Positions 55,401 to 63,551 of a DNA stretch of 64,000 nucleotides are shown piece after piece. The notes beneath the pieces are model-generated. The model was not told where the DNA came from. It saw nothing but the letters and a program-made list of their open reading frames with translations, and made no database searches. How positions within the stretch are numbered: position 1 is the stretch's first letter; each line of letters begins with the position of its first letter. The DNA comes from Aureococcus anophagefferens (taxonomy: Eukaryota; Sar; Pelagophyceae; Pelagomonadales; Pelagomonadaceae), in assembly GCF_000186865.1 (NCBI RefSeq), contig NW_008705561.1:2826874-2890873 (forward strand), in the 5' to 3' direction. A program made the position numbers and the translations under genes.

Positions 55401-56241
55401 CACTCCTTCTTGCGCACGTGCTCCGCGGGGATCTTCAGCTCCACGTGGCCGTGCTGGAAGCGGATGTCGTAGGTGCAGTCCTCGTCGTGGATGCCGACGA
55501 CCATGCCGTTGAAGTAGTTCCGCACCTTCTTGTAGCGCGCCTCGCAGCGGTCGCCGATGTCCATCTGCATGAGGTGGCGCATCTGGGCGTAGTCGATGTA
55601 GTAGCCGAGGTTCATGCCGCTCTGGCCGTCCTGGGTCTCGATCTTCGTCTTGTTCTTATCGTGGCCCAGCTGCTCCTCGCCGCCGTCGCCGCGGCCGAAG
55701 TAGTAGCCCTTCATGCGGCCCTCGAACTTCAAGGCCGGTATGAACTCGACGCGGCCGTCGGCCCCGCGGCCCTTCTTGAGCTTCTGCTGGCGGTGGAAGT
55801 ACTCCATGTTCTTGACGCGGACCTCCGCGATCTCGGCCGGCGTCAGCTGGCGCCGCTCGACCTCGGGCGGCTCGAACTTCTTGATCTTCTCGAGGCGCTC
55901 GCGCTCCGTCTCCGCCTCGAGCTCCTTGACCTCGAAGTCCATGGGCGCCCAGAGCGGGTGGTTCCGCGGCAGCGCCCACGCGGAGCCGACCTGAGAAAGT
56001 TTCGCCTCGGACGCGCGCGGCGCGAACTCCGGGGACGCCGCTTCCGCGCGTTCGGCGTCGCCGCGCCGTAGAGCGAGTGCGTCTCGATGTCGCCCTGCTG
56101 CACGGGGTCCACGAGCGTGATCGCCCCGGCGTCCGCGATCTTCTCGCCGCGGTCGAAGCGGCCCGTGCCTACGTTGCGGGTCTGGGGGGCGCCGCGCGCG
56201 CGCGCCACGCACCCTCGCCGCCGCCGAACTCCCATCGGCAT
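52455..56241 (-). CDS. FKBP-MYND-glycosyltransferase fusion protein
   Basis: Exons 56241-56065, 55990-54006 and 53793-52455 give 1166 residues. In order: a conserved-looking N-terminus; a Y-Y-F-G-R-G-D-G-G...L-G-Y-Y-I-D segment; a Tudor/SH3-like stretch (Y-F-N-G-M-V-V-G-I-H-D-E-D); an FKBP-type prolyl-isomerase domain (G-E-L-A-H-F-V-M-V-P-E-K-T-F-G, W-L-R-F-E-V-D-L-L); a MYND zinc finger (C-S-W-C...C-G-R-C-K...Y-C-S-T-E-C...H-H-K-L-V-C); and a C-terminal GT7-like domain (F-H-D-I-D-I-L-P, F-V-G-G-A-L-A-F, N-D-N-W-G-W-G-L-D-D-E-E). The MYND finger spans the introner junction, so the fusion is one gene. The first junction (intron about 55991-56064) is less certain. Confidence 0.75.
53794..54005 (-). 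mobile_element. introner, family A, inside the MYND finger
   Basis: The element spans 53794-53997 (204 bp), flanked on the plus strand by GGTGGGGC at 53786-53793 and 53998-54005. On the gene strand the donor is GC of GCCCCACC and the acceptor is CTCAG. Splicing gives W-P-H-H-K-L-V-C, completing the MYND zinc ligands exactly. Confidence 0.96.
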
Positions 56242-56466
56242 CGCTCCGACTGGTTCGTGCCCTTCATCGTGCCGGTGGCGACGCCAGCCGAGAGACTAGA
56301 CGACTTCCACGGCCGTGATGGCTGGCGCGGAGAGCAAGCCCTCGACGACGCGTCGCTGCAGTTTTCCGTTTTCAGCTTGAAGTTCAACGTAGACGTAGTC
56401 CCGAGTCGTGCCGCCGGCCGCGGAGTCCGGCCGACGACGCGACGCGCCGCCCTCGGGCGTTCCCTC

Positions 56467-58309
56467 TTACGGGTCCGCGGGCCAGTCGACGACCCCCCCG
56501 CAGACGTCGCGGCGGCAGGCGTAGAGGTCGCTCTGCTCGCCGCCGGCCTCGCGCGCGGGCTTGCCGAAGCGGTAGTCGCGGCGCACGGAGTCCGGCGACC
56601 GCCAGTCGGGCGACCGCGCGCCGCGCCTGAGCCCCGCTTTCGTCGCCGTGGCCTCGAAGCCCAGCGCGGCCACGGGCAGGTGCTCGTCGTCGGCGACGGA
56701 CCACATGAGGTGCGGCACGAGCTTGAAGCCCCCGTAGCCGAGGTGCTCGAGCGAATCGAGCGCGGCCTGGTCCTCCGCGGAGACGTAGAGCGGCCGGTGC
56801 GGGAAGGGCACGCGCGCCAGGGAGTCGATGCAGACCTGGTCGAAGCCCTCGATGTCGACCTTCAAGTAGTAGCACGCGCCGCAGAGCGAGCCGACGACGG
56901 CCGCGCACGTGGTCGTGTTGACGCGCGCGCTCGCGCAGCTGTTGCCGCGCCTGCGCTGCTCGTCGCAGGAGAGCGTGCTGCTCGACATCTCCGGGTTGTC
57001 CTTGTTCACGGCGAAGTCGACGTGGGGCGCGCGCGGCGCCCAGGACCCGTCGCCGCCGCCGGGCGGCGCGACGGCGACGAGCCGGAGGTCCGCGCGGCCG
57101 TGCGCGGCGGCGAGCGCGACGACGGGGTGGCGCCGCGCCTGGCGCAGCAGGCCGTCGTTCGCCTCGAGGCCCACGACGCCGAAGCCGTGGCGCCTGTGGA
57201 GGGCGCGCGTGTCCTTTTTCAAAAAAATTCCGTCCCGCGCCGCGCCGCGCAGGTAGGCCGCCGTGTCCGCGCCGTTGTGGACGCCGACGTCGACGACGAC
57301 CTGCCGGTGTTTCGTCGGGGCGCGCGCCGGCGCCGTCGGGCGCCGCCGCCGGCGGGCAGCGCGCGCGGGTCCGCGAGGCGCGCCGCCGCGTCCTCGACGA
57401 GCGGCGGCGGCGCGGACCTGCGGTCGATGGTTTTTGAAACATGCGGGGGTCGGCACGCGGCGACGCCGGGACGGGACGGCACGAGGTCGCCGGCGATGTA
57501 CTCGTCGCAGCTCGAGCCGCGCCACCGCTTCGGCGCGTCTCCGTCGTCGCGCGACAGCGCGCCGTCGCGGATCGCCTCGCACCTGGCCCGGGCCCACCAG
57601 GCGAAGCCGCCGACGGGGTCCCGCGCCCAGGCCGGGGGCCGCTTGAGCGTCGCCATGGTCTTCTTCGCGTTGAGTACCGCGCCCGCGCAGCCGGCCTCCT
57701 CGCGGCACCGCTGGAGCGCCTCCGCGCAGCCGCCGCGCGCGCACTTGACGACGATGGGCGGGTCGAAGTCCGCGCCTGCGAGGCGCTCTCCCGCGGAAGT
57801 CTACGTGCGGGACGCGGGGCCGCGCCGACGAGCGCCGTCGGCGTCCGCGGCGGGAAGACGCGGGGCGCCGGCGGCGCCTTCGCCGCCGCCGCGGCGTCGC
57901 CGTAGACGACCGGCGTCGCCGAGGCGAGCGGGTGCGGGTCCGCGTTCGCCGCCGCCGCGCGCGCCGCGCACGCCGACGGCGGCTGCGCCTCGGGCGACGC
58001 GGCGCGCGGCGGCGCCGCGAGGTCCGAGGCCGCCGTTCGCGACGCCGGTGGCGGCGCGATCCGAGGCGGCGTCGCACCGTGCGGCGTGGCGGCGGCGACG
58101 TCCGCGGACGCCGCGACGACCGGAGGCGGCGGCGCGGGCTGCAGCGGCTGGGAGCCCCGCAGCACGCACACCAGCAGTGCGCCGGTGACGATGCCCAGCG
58201 CGTACGCCGCCAGCGTGTGGCTGCGCGATGTCGACGACAGCTGCTGTTCTGGCGCTGGGCTCGGCTCGGTCTGCGGCGCGTACGGGGCGCGACCACGCCG
58301 CGACGCCAT
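56467..58309 (-). CDS. FkbM-family methyltransferase with signal anchor
   Basis: Exons 58309-57826, 57775-57354 and 57300-56467 give 579 residues. A type II membrane anchor (A-A-Y-A-L-G-I-V-T-G-A-L-L-V-C-V-L) is followed by a Pro/Ala-rich stem, then a cysteine-containing domain (C-A-R-G-G-C-A-E-A-L-Q-R-C-R-E-E-A-G-C). The C-terminal FkbM domain has V-V-V-D-V-G-V-H-N-G-A-D-T (SAM-binding glycine loop), V-V-G-L-E-A-N and Y-Y-L-K-V-D-I-E-G-F-D. FkbM enzymes O-methylate sugars or small molecules; a Golgi location is inferred from the anchor. The second junction (57301-57353, GC...AG) is inferred from frame and fold; its donor is not certain. Confidence 0.75.
57776..57825 (-). other. 50-bp GC-AG intron with target-site duplication
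   Basis: On the gene strand the intron begins GCGCGGCC and the next exon begins GCGCGGAC (7/8). Only 42 bp (57776-57817) lie between, starting CCGCGT and ending CGCAG like family A ends. Removal keeps frame and creates the cysteine-rich segment. Confidence 0.75.
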
Positions 58310-58848
58310 CGTTCCAGGGGCTGCCCCAACGGAGTTAATCCACATATTAAGGACAAAGTTCAAATTTTACCTTACACGGAAATGACCCCTTAGTCAAGAA
58401 CAAGCACATTTTCGGTTATTTTTTAACACATCTCGGTTTTTTTTCGCAAATTTTATAAGGATTTTTTTACACCAACGTCCTTTTTAAAAATTTACATTTT
58501 AACAACCACTTTTTAATGATTTTTTAGCGAGTTTCCTAAAATTTTAAAAAATTTAACCACTTTTGGTGAAGTAATGTTTACCTTCAAAAATCGCGGTCAG
58601 TTTTATATCAGGTTTGGTTAAATATTATTTGGTCTTTTATAAGGTTTTGTGATGGTCACAAAGAAAAACTCACAAACCTAAAACATAAAAAAAAACCTAC
58701 CTAATAGGACTAAAACAGGAAATGACACTTCAACATCTGTTTTTTGGAAAGTCCGGGACAAATTCCCTAATAAAAACTTCCCCATCAGAATTACTATGAT
58801 TTCCTCCTGGGCAATGACACCTCCATCCGGCAGGAATCAGCATGCACT

Positions 58849-59145
58849 CTAAACACCTAATAACATCAATTCCATATTTATCACATTAGAAACATTCCAA
58901 TTAGATATATCTTGATTGAAAGCCTCCGCTTGATAGAACATATTTTTCATATTAGTCACATTAGAAACATTCCAATCACCAATATATTGATTAAAACATT
59001 CAGCGTCCGAAAACATACCTATCATTTCAGTAACATTAGAAACATCCCAATTACCAATAGGTTGATTGAATTTTTCACATGCAGCAAATACATAATTCAT
59101 TTTTTTTACATTAGAAACATCCCATTTAGAAATATCTTCATACAA
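58849..59145 (-). CDS. DUF285/BspA-like leucine-rich repeat fragment
   Basis: A 98-residue frame made of four copies of a unit of about 24 residues with F-N-Q-x-I-x-x-W-[DN]-V-S-N-V-T-x-M-x-x-M-F. This is the DUF285 (BspA-like) repeat found in bacterial surface proteins and in some large algal DNA viruses. Complete proteins usually have many more repeats, so this is a fragment. Both ends run into non-coding AT-rich DNA. Codon use is A/T-ending, quite unlike every other gene here. Confidence 0.7.
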   Translation of the reverse strand: MYEDISKWDVSNVKKMNYVFAACEKFNQPIGNWDVSNVTEMIGMFSDAECFNQYIGDWNVSNVTNMKNMFYQAEAFNQDISNWNVSNVINMELMLLGV

Positions 59146-59170
59146 TAATTATATAATATACAAAATACAT

Positions 59171-59542
59171 CTCATTCCCTTATCCAGAAAGGGTCGCGCT
59201 TTAGCGGTGAATACAGCGTGGAATTGCCATTCAAGTTTTCGGAAGTGTTTTGATATTCCAGGATTTCAGTTTTTTAAAAGGGAATATTGCTACAACTCCT
59301 TATATAACACATCCAAATCAACAATCTCTTCCTTTTTACAGACGTTTTTCAAAATAAAATTAAAAAAATTCGAAAAAAAAATAAATTTATTACAAGACTT
59401 ATAGAATATACCAAATACAACTCATTCCCTTATCCAGAAAGGGTCGCGCTTTAGCGGTGAATACAGCGTGGAATTATACAAATACATCTCATTCCCTTAT
59501 CCAGAAAGGGTCGCGCTTTAGCGGTGAATACAGCGTGGAATT
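59171..59542 (+). repeat. three perfect 55-bp direct repeats
   Basis: Identical 55-bp units lie at 59171-59225, 59421-59475 and 59488-59542, with a partial copy of about 14 bp near 59558. Each is preceded by AAATACAWCT. The unit, about half G+C, is richer in GC than the AT-rich DNA around it and contains AAAGGGTCGCGCTTTAGCGG. The spacings (195 and 12 bp) are unequal. Confidence 0.9.
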
Positions 59543-59957
59543 ATACAAAAACCGCATCATTCCCTTATACAGATGATCTCAAAAATTTTAACATCATGTC
59601 ATAAAATAACCAGTGTTGTTTAATTATTAACTTCTGGTTGGATATGAACAAACTTTGGTCATTTTACAAGCCAATTCCCCCCAACGGGCCTCGAGTTTTT
59701 GTGGAAACTTGCCATAACTAGGGGATCGTGGGCCGCGCGGTCGTGCCTGTTTGTTGTTGGCGAGCAGGCTTGTGCGCGACGTGGGCGGCGGTAAGGCGAA
59801 AAACGATGTCCCCCACGCCTGCCGCTGCGACGTCTGTGGCAGGCGCGACGACGACGTGTGCGGGCGCCGCCCGGGGCGGCCGCCCCGTGTCCCGGCGGGG
59901 CCGGCCGTAGAACAGAAGACGAGCATCTGGGTGCCCAGGGCGATCCGCGCCGTCAAG

Positions 59958-60758
59958 ATGCTGGGCCTGCGAGCGATGGGCGCCCGCCTGGGCGTGGGCA
60001 GGAGCCTCGCGCGGCCGCTGTCGAGCGTGGCGGCGCCGAGCTCCGAGCTCGGGTCCTTCGACTACGGGTTTAAGAAGGACCGCATCGCGAAGACGACGAG
60101 CGGCGCCGCGGAGAACCGGGGCTTCACGTACCTCGTCATGGGGTCGAACAAGTTCATCTACGCGTCGGCCGTGCGCATCGGGGCGCTCAAATTCATCGCG
60201 ACGATGTGCGCGTTCGGCGTCCGGGTTTCGAACCGGCGGCCCCGCCTGCCGGCCGCGGAACGCGGCTGGATTTGGGGGGGGAGCGGCCGCCCCGCGCCGT
60301 CGAGGGAAGGCCCCGCGCGCCGCCCCGCGCCGACCCCCCCGCGTGCCCGCAGGTCCGCGTCCAAGGACGTGCTCGCGCTCGCGAGCGCCGAGTTCGACGT
60401 CGGCGCCGTCGAGGAGGGGCAGACGATCACGGTCAAGTGGCGCGGCAAGCCCGTCTTCATCCGCCACCGCACGGCCGAGGAGATCGCCCAGTCCGAGGCC
60501 GTGACCCTCGACGAGCTCCGCGACCCCCAGCTCGACAGCGAGCGCGTCGACACGTCCGAGTGGCTCGTCGTCATGGGCATCTGCACGCACCTGGGCTGCG
60601 TGCCCATCGCCAACGCCGGCGACTACGGCGGCTGGTTCTGCCCCTGCCACGGCTCCCACTACGACGTCTCCGGCCGCATCCGCAAGGGGCCCGCGCCGCT
60701 CAACCTCGAGATCCCGCCCTACAAGTTCACGGACGACACGAACCTCCTCGTCGGCTAG
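59958..60758 (+). CDS. Rieske iron-sulfur protein of mitochondrial cytochrome bc1 complex
   Basis: Exons 59958-60205 and 60353-60758 give 217 residues. The 2Fe-2S ligands are complete: C-T-H-L-G-C and [10 protein letters not shown] basic mitochondrial presequence ([14 protein letters not shown]) precedes one transmembrane helix and the hinge [11 protein letters not shown], which is created by splicing. The C-terminus [11 protein letters not shown] is typical. The protein transfers electrons from ubiquinol to cytochrome c1 in respiratory complex III. Confidence 0.93.
   Translation: MLGLRAMGARLGVGRSLARPLSSVAAPSSELGSFDYGFKKDRIAKTTSGAAENRGFTYLVMGSNKFIYASAVRIGALKFIATMCAFGVRVSNRRPRLPAAERGWIWGGSGRPAPSREGPARRPAPTPPRARRSASKDVLALASAEFDVGAVEEGQTITVKWRGKPVFIRHRTAEEIAQSEAVTLDELRDPQLDSERVDTSEWLVVMGICTHLGCVPIANAGDYGGWFCPCHGSHYDVSGRIRKGPAPLNLEIPPYKFTDDTNLLVG
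60206..60352 (+). other. 147-bp intron with target-site duplication
   Basis: The intron starts GTGCGCGT and the next exon starts GTCCGCGT (7/8). It ends CCCGCAG. The insert (60214-60352) is GC-rich and does not obviously match family A or B. Splicing restores the Rieske hinge exactly. Confidence 0.8.
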
Positions 60759-60874
60759 GCGGCGGTACCCGGCGCCGCGGTCGGGCCGCGGCATCCCTCT
60801 TTTCTCCTCCTCCCTTTGAGTTCCCCCGCTCTCTCTATTAAGTTCTAGTACCGCCTTTTTTTGGGAGCGGGGAC

Positions 60875-61140
60875 GCGAGCTCTGGAGGCCGACGGCGTCA
60901 TCGCGGCGCTGGGCGGCATCATGCCCGACGGCGTCCGGGCCGTGGGCGAGATCACGATCGTCGACAACGGCGCGCCACACGAGCAAGCTCGAGCGCCTCG
61001 GCCCGCGGCGCGACCGGTACCCCCTCGGCACGTACTTTGCGCCGGCGCTCAGGCTCGCGTCCGTGGCCATCACGCTCGACCACGACATGTGGATCCCCGG
61101 CTCGCCGTTGTCCGTCGTCATCGAGTTCGCGCTGACGCCG
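60875..61140 (+). pseudogene. frame-broken coding fragment, unknown
   Basis: Protein-like sequence in one frame (A-L-G-G-I-M-P-D-G-V-R-A-V-G-E-I-T-I-V-D-N-G) continues in another (T-S-K-L-E-R-L-G, then P-L-G-T-Y-F-A-P-A-L-R-L-A-S-V-A-I-T-L) after a one-base shift near 60972. After about 61140 it becomes arginine-rich. There is no clear start or end and no family was recognised. It may be a remnant, or an exon of an unpredicted gene. Confidence 0.3.
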
Positions 61141-61509
61141 GCGGCCCGCCGGCGCCGCACGACGCGCGCCGAGCGGCTGCTCGACGCCGCAGCAAGTGGC
61201 CCATGGGCCGCCGCGCGGCGGCAGCGTGTCGCGGAGGGGCCTGAGGAGCGGGTCGCCGCGGGTGTGAGGAGTTCCGCAAACGCTGGCGCCGTGCTTCGAC
61301 GACGACGGTCGCGACGTTCGAGGAAAGTTGTGGAGGCGTTTGTGATGGATTCTCGGCTTCACCGCCTTCAGTTTGAACTTGAGGCCCTAGACGTCAGACT
61401 CAGATTGTGCGCCGCCATACGCGGCGCCTGTGGATCCGAAGTTGAGCATCAACCGCACCCGCGACAGAGACGCACGGACTGCCAAAAACGTCTGCACACG
61501 ACAGCCACA

Positions 61510-62394
61510 ATGCCCGAGCTCGCCACAACGACCCACGACAACAGCAGCGACGAGGACTGCGTCAAGTACGTAAAAGCAGCCACCACCGTTGAAGCCGAGG
61601 ACGCCGCCGTGGTGTCCGGCGGCTCGGAGGAGGGGGACCCCGAGCCGGAGCGCCTGCGGGCCGCGTCCAACGACGACGACGGCGTCGACGAGCCGGAGGC
61701 GCCCGCGCGGGGCGAGTCGAGCGCGAACCTCGAGAGCGGCCGGTGGTCCGCCGCGGAGCACGCGCGCTTCGTCGACGGCCTCCAGCGCTTCGGGCGGCGC
61801 AAGTGGATCCGCATCGCGGAGCACGTCGGCACGCGCACGGTCATCCAGGTGCGGTCCCACGCGCAGAAATACTTCAAGAAGCTCCGGCGGACGGCGTCGA
61901 CGAACAGCCTCCGGAGCCTCGGCGAGAGCGACGACGAGGGCGAGGGCCCGCCGGCGGCGACGCGGGACTGCGCGACCCTCGAGGCCCTCGACGCCACCGA
62001 GGGCTTCGCGCTCCTCACCGCGGCCGCGAAGCTCGTCGAGGGCGCGAAGGCGCACGTCCGGCCCGACGAGTCGGGCGACGAGGCCGCGAGCTCGTCCCTG
62101 AGCGCGTCGGGCAGCCTCGACGACCTCCACCGGCCCGACTGCGACGACTCGCGGAAGCGCGGCCGGTCGTCGTCGAGCGAGGACGACGACGAGCTCGCCG
62201 CCGCGGCGGAATCGTCGAAGCGGGCCGCCGTCGCCGTGAGCCCGCTCCTCGCCTCGTCGTCGCCCCGCGTCGCCGCGCCGCTGCTGCCGGCGCCCTTGGG
62301 CTGCCCCGTCGTCTCCGCGGCGACGACGCCCGAGGCGCGCCTCGACGACAGCCGCTACTCGCGCCTCGGCGGCTTCGCGCTCGAGTCGCACTGA
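61510..62394 (+). CDS. SHAQKYF-type single-repeat Myb transcription factor
   Basis: A 294-residue nuclear protein with one Myb repeat at residues about 78-124: G-R-W-S-A-A-E-H at the start, K-W-I-R-I-A-E-H-V in the middle and the diagnostic S-H-A-Q-K-Y-F in the third helix. This class includes the plant LHY/CCA1/RVE regulators. The flanks are acidic and serine-rich (S-S-S-S-E-D-D-D-E), and K-R-G-R could aid nuclear import. Targets are unknown. The ATG at 61510 is the first that gives a normal acidic N-terminus. Confidence 0.85.
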   Translation: MPELATTTHDNSSDEDCVKYVKAATTVEAEDAAVVSGGSEEGDPEPERLRAASNDDDGVDEPEAPARGESSANLESGRWSAAEHARFVDGLQRFGRRKWIRIAEHVGTRTVIQVRSHAQKYFKKLRRTASTNSLRSLGESDDEGEGPPAATRDCATLEALDATEGFALLTAAAKLVEGAKAHVRPDESGDEAASSSLSASGSLDDLHRPDCDDSRKRGRSSSSEDDDELAAAAESSKRAAVAVSPLLASSSPRVAAPLLPAPLGCPVVSAATTPEARLDDSRYSRLGGFALESH

Positions 62395-62624
62395 CTCCCC
62401 CCCGAGATCCCCCCCCTTCCCGCCGCCCGCGACGTCGCGGGCGACGATGACACAAAGGAAACTCCCGCGCGCGGCGCCAAGCACGGCCGCGCGCGCGTCG
62501 CCGCCGGGGACCCCCGCCGGGCGGGCAGCGATATGCCCCCGCCCCCGCGATCCCCGCCGCCGAGCAAGGTCTAAATTCAATCCAAGCTAGCATGTGTGTC
62601 ACGGCGCGGCGAACGCACCTTACC

Positions 62625-63311
62625 TCACTTACCCGCCGCCGCCGCGATCTCGTCGGCGAACTCGGCCGCGTGGTCCGCGAGCCAGGTCCGGAGCTGCGCG
62701 AGCGCGCGGCCGCGGTGCGAGATGGCGTTCTTCGCGGCCTTGTCCATCTCGGCGTAGGTGAGCCCGCCGCTCTCCGCGGGCTCGAAGACGGGGTCCCAGC
62801 CGAAGTCCGTCGGCCCGCGCGCGGGCACGATCGCGCCCCGCGTCCGTCCGTCGAACAAGCGCACGGGCGCGCCGGGGCCCGCGCAGAGCGCGAACAAACA
62901 CTGCGCGTAGGCCCCCTTGTCGTCGTAGGCCGCCAGGAGGTTGTTGAGGCCCGCGTGGCCCGTCTTCTGCAGGAACCACTTGATGTAGGGACCGGGCAGG
63001 CCGTTCAAGGCGTCGAAGCAGAGGAGCGTGTCCTCGCACATGACGGCGCCCCCGGCGGCGGCCGCGGCGAGGACGCACTTCTCCCGCGCGATGTCCTCGG
63101 GCTCGCCCTGGAGCTCGGGCAGGTCCAGGGCGCGGTTGCCGATGGCGAAGGGCAGCGGCGTTCCGGCGTTGAGGATGGCCGTCACCTCCTCGAGCTTTTT
63201 GGCGTTGCCCGTGACGAAGGTGAGCGCTGGCTTCTTCGACGCGAGCGCGGCCATGCTCGAGGCGCGCCGAACGCCAACGACGAGGGCGGCGAGGCGCAGC
63301 GTGTTGCGCAT
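62625..63311 (-). CDS. inosine triphosphate pyrophosphatase (ITPase/HAM1)
   Basis: A 228-residue ITPase, which hydrolyses ITP, dITP and XTP to monophosphates and so cleans the nucleotide pool. Family signatures are present: [12 protein letters not shown] near the start, [29 protein letters not shown] and S-H-R-G-R-A. The first ATG (63311) adds about 19 residues before the ATG at 63254 where the core begins; the extra part is hydrophobic-basic and may be a targeting signal. Confidence 0.9.
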   Translation of the reverse strand: MRNTLRLAALVVGVRRASSMAALASKKPALTFVTGNAKKLEEVTAILNAGTPLPFAIGNRALDLPELQGEPEDIAREKCVLAAAAAGGAVMCEDTLLCFDALNGLPGPYIKWFLQKTGHAGLNNLLAAYDDKGAYAQCLFALCAGPGAPVRLFDGRTRGAIVPARGPTDFGWDPVFEPAESGGLTYAEMDKAAKNAISHRGRALAQLRTWLADHAAEFADEIAAAAGK

Positions 63312-63551
63312 GCACCAGGGGAGAGCGGGGCTCGAGTGCTGCTGCCACAAGCCCTCGGCTCGCTGATCTAGCAGCGCGAGATCGCAGCCCGCATGCGAGT
63401 TTGGTGTTGAGGATTTCGCGGTGATGCTCGCGGTGATTCAAGGTGACGACAGAAACGACGCCAACCAACGTATCCAGGCTCGCGTATCACAGCGAGCCGA
63501 AGGCTTCAACAAGTATCAAGGCAGCCCCGCGTTGTCGAGAGGCTCCGCACG

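Larger units (their letters stand above)
58320..59720. other. AT-rich island
   Basis: About 1.4 kb of strongly AT-rich sequence with long A and T runs sits between very GC-rich genes, with sharp edges near 58320 and 59720. Apart from a DUF285-type frame and a set of 55-bp repeats it shows no gene. The composition is foreign to the rest of the window. It could derive from a large DNA virus, an organelle or another genome; the DUF285 content favours a viral or viral-like source by inference only. Confidence 0.7.

Noticed and set aside
59171..59581. possible CRISPR array
   Set aside because: Repeats are 55 bp, spacings are 195 and 12 bp, and the genome is eukaryotic; there are no cas genes.
60222..60245. 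tRNA-like T-loop (GGGTTTCGAACCGG) in the Rieske intron
   Set aside because: The motif is a palindrome and neither strand offers an A-box, anticodon arm or acceptor stem at proper distance.
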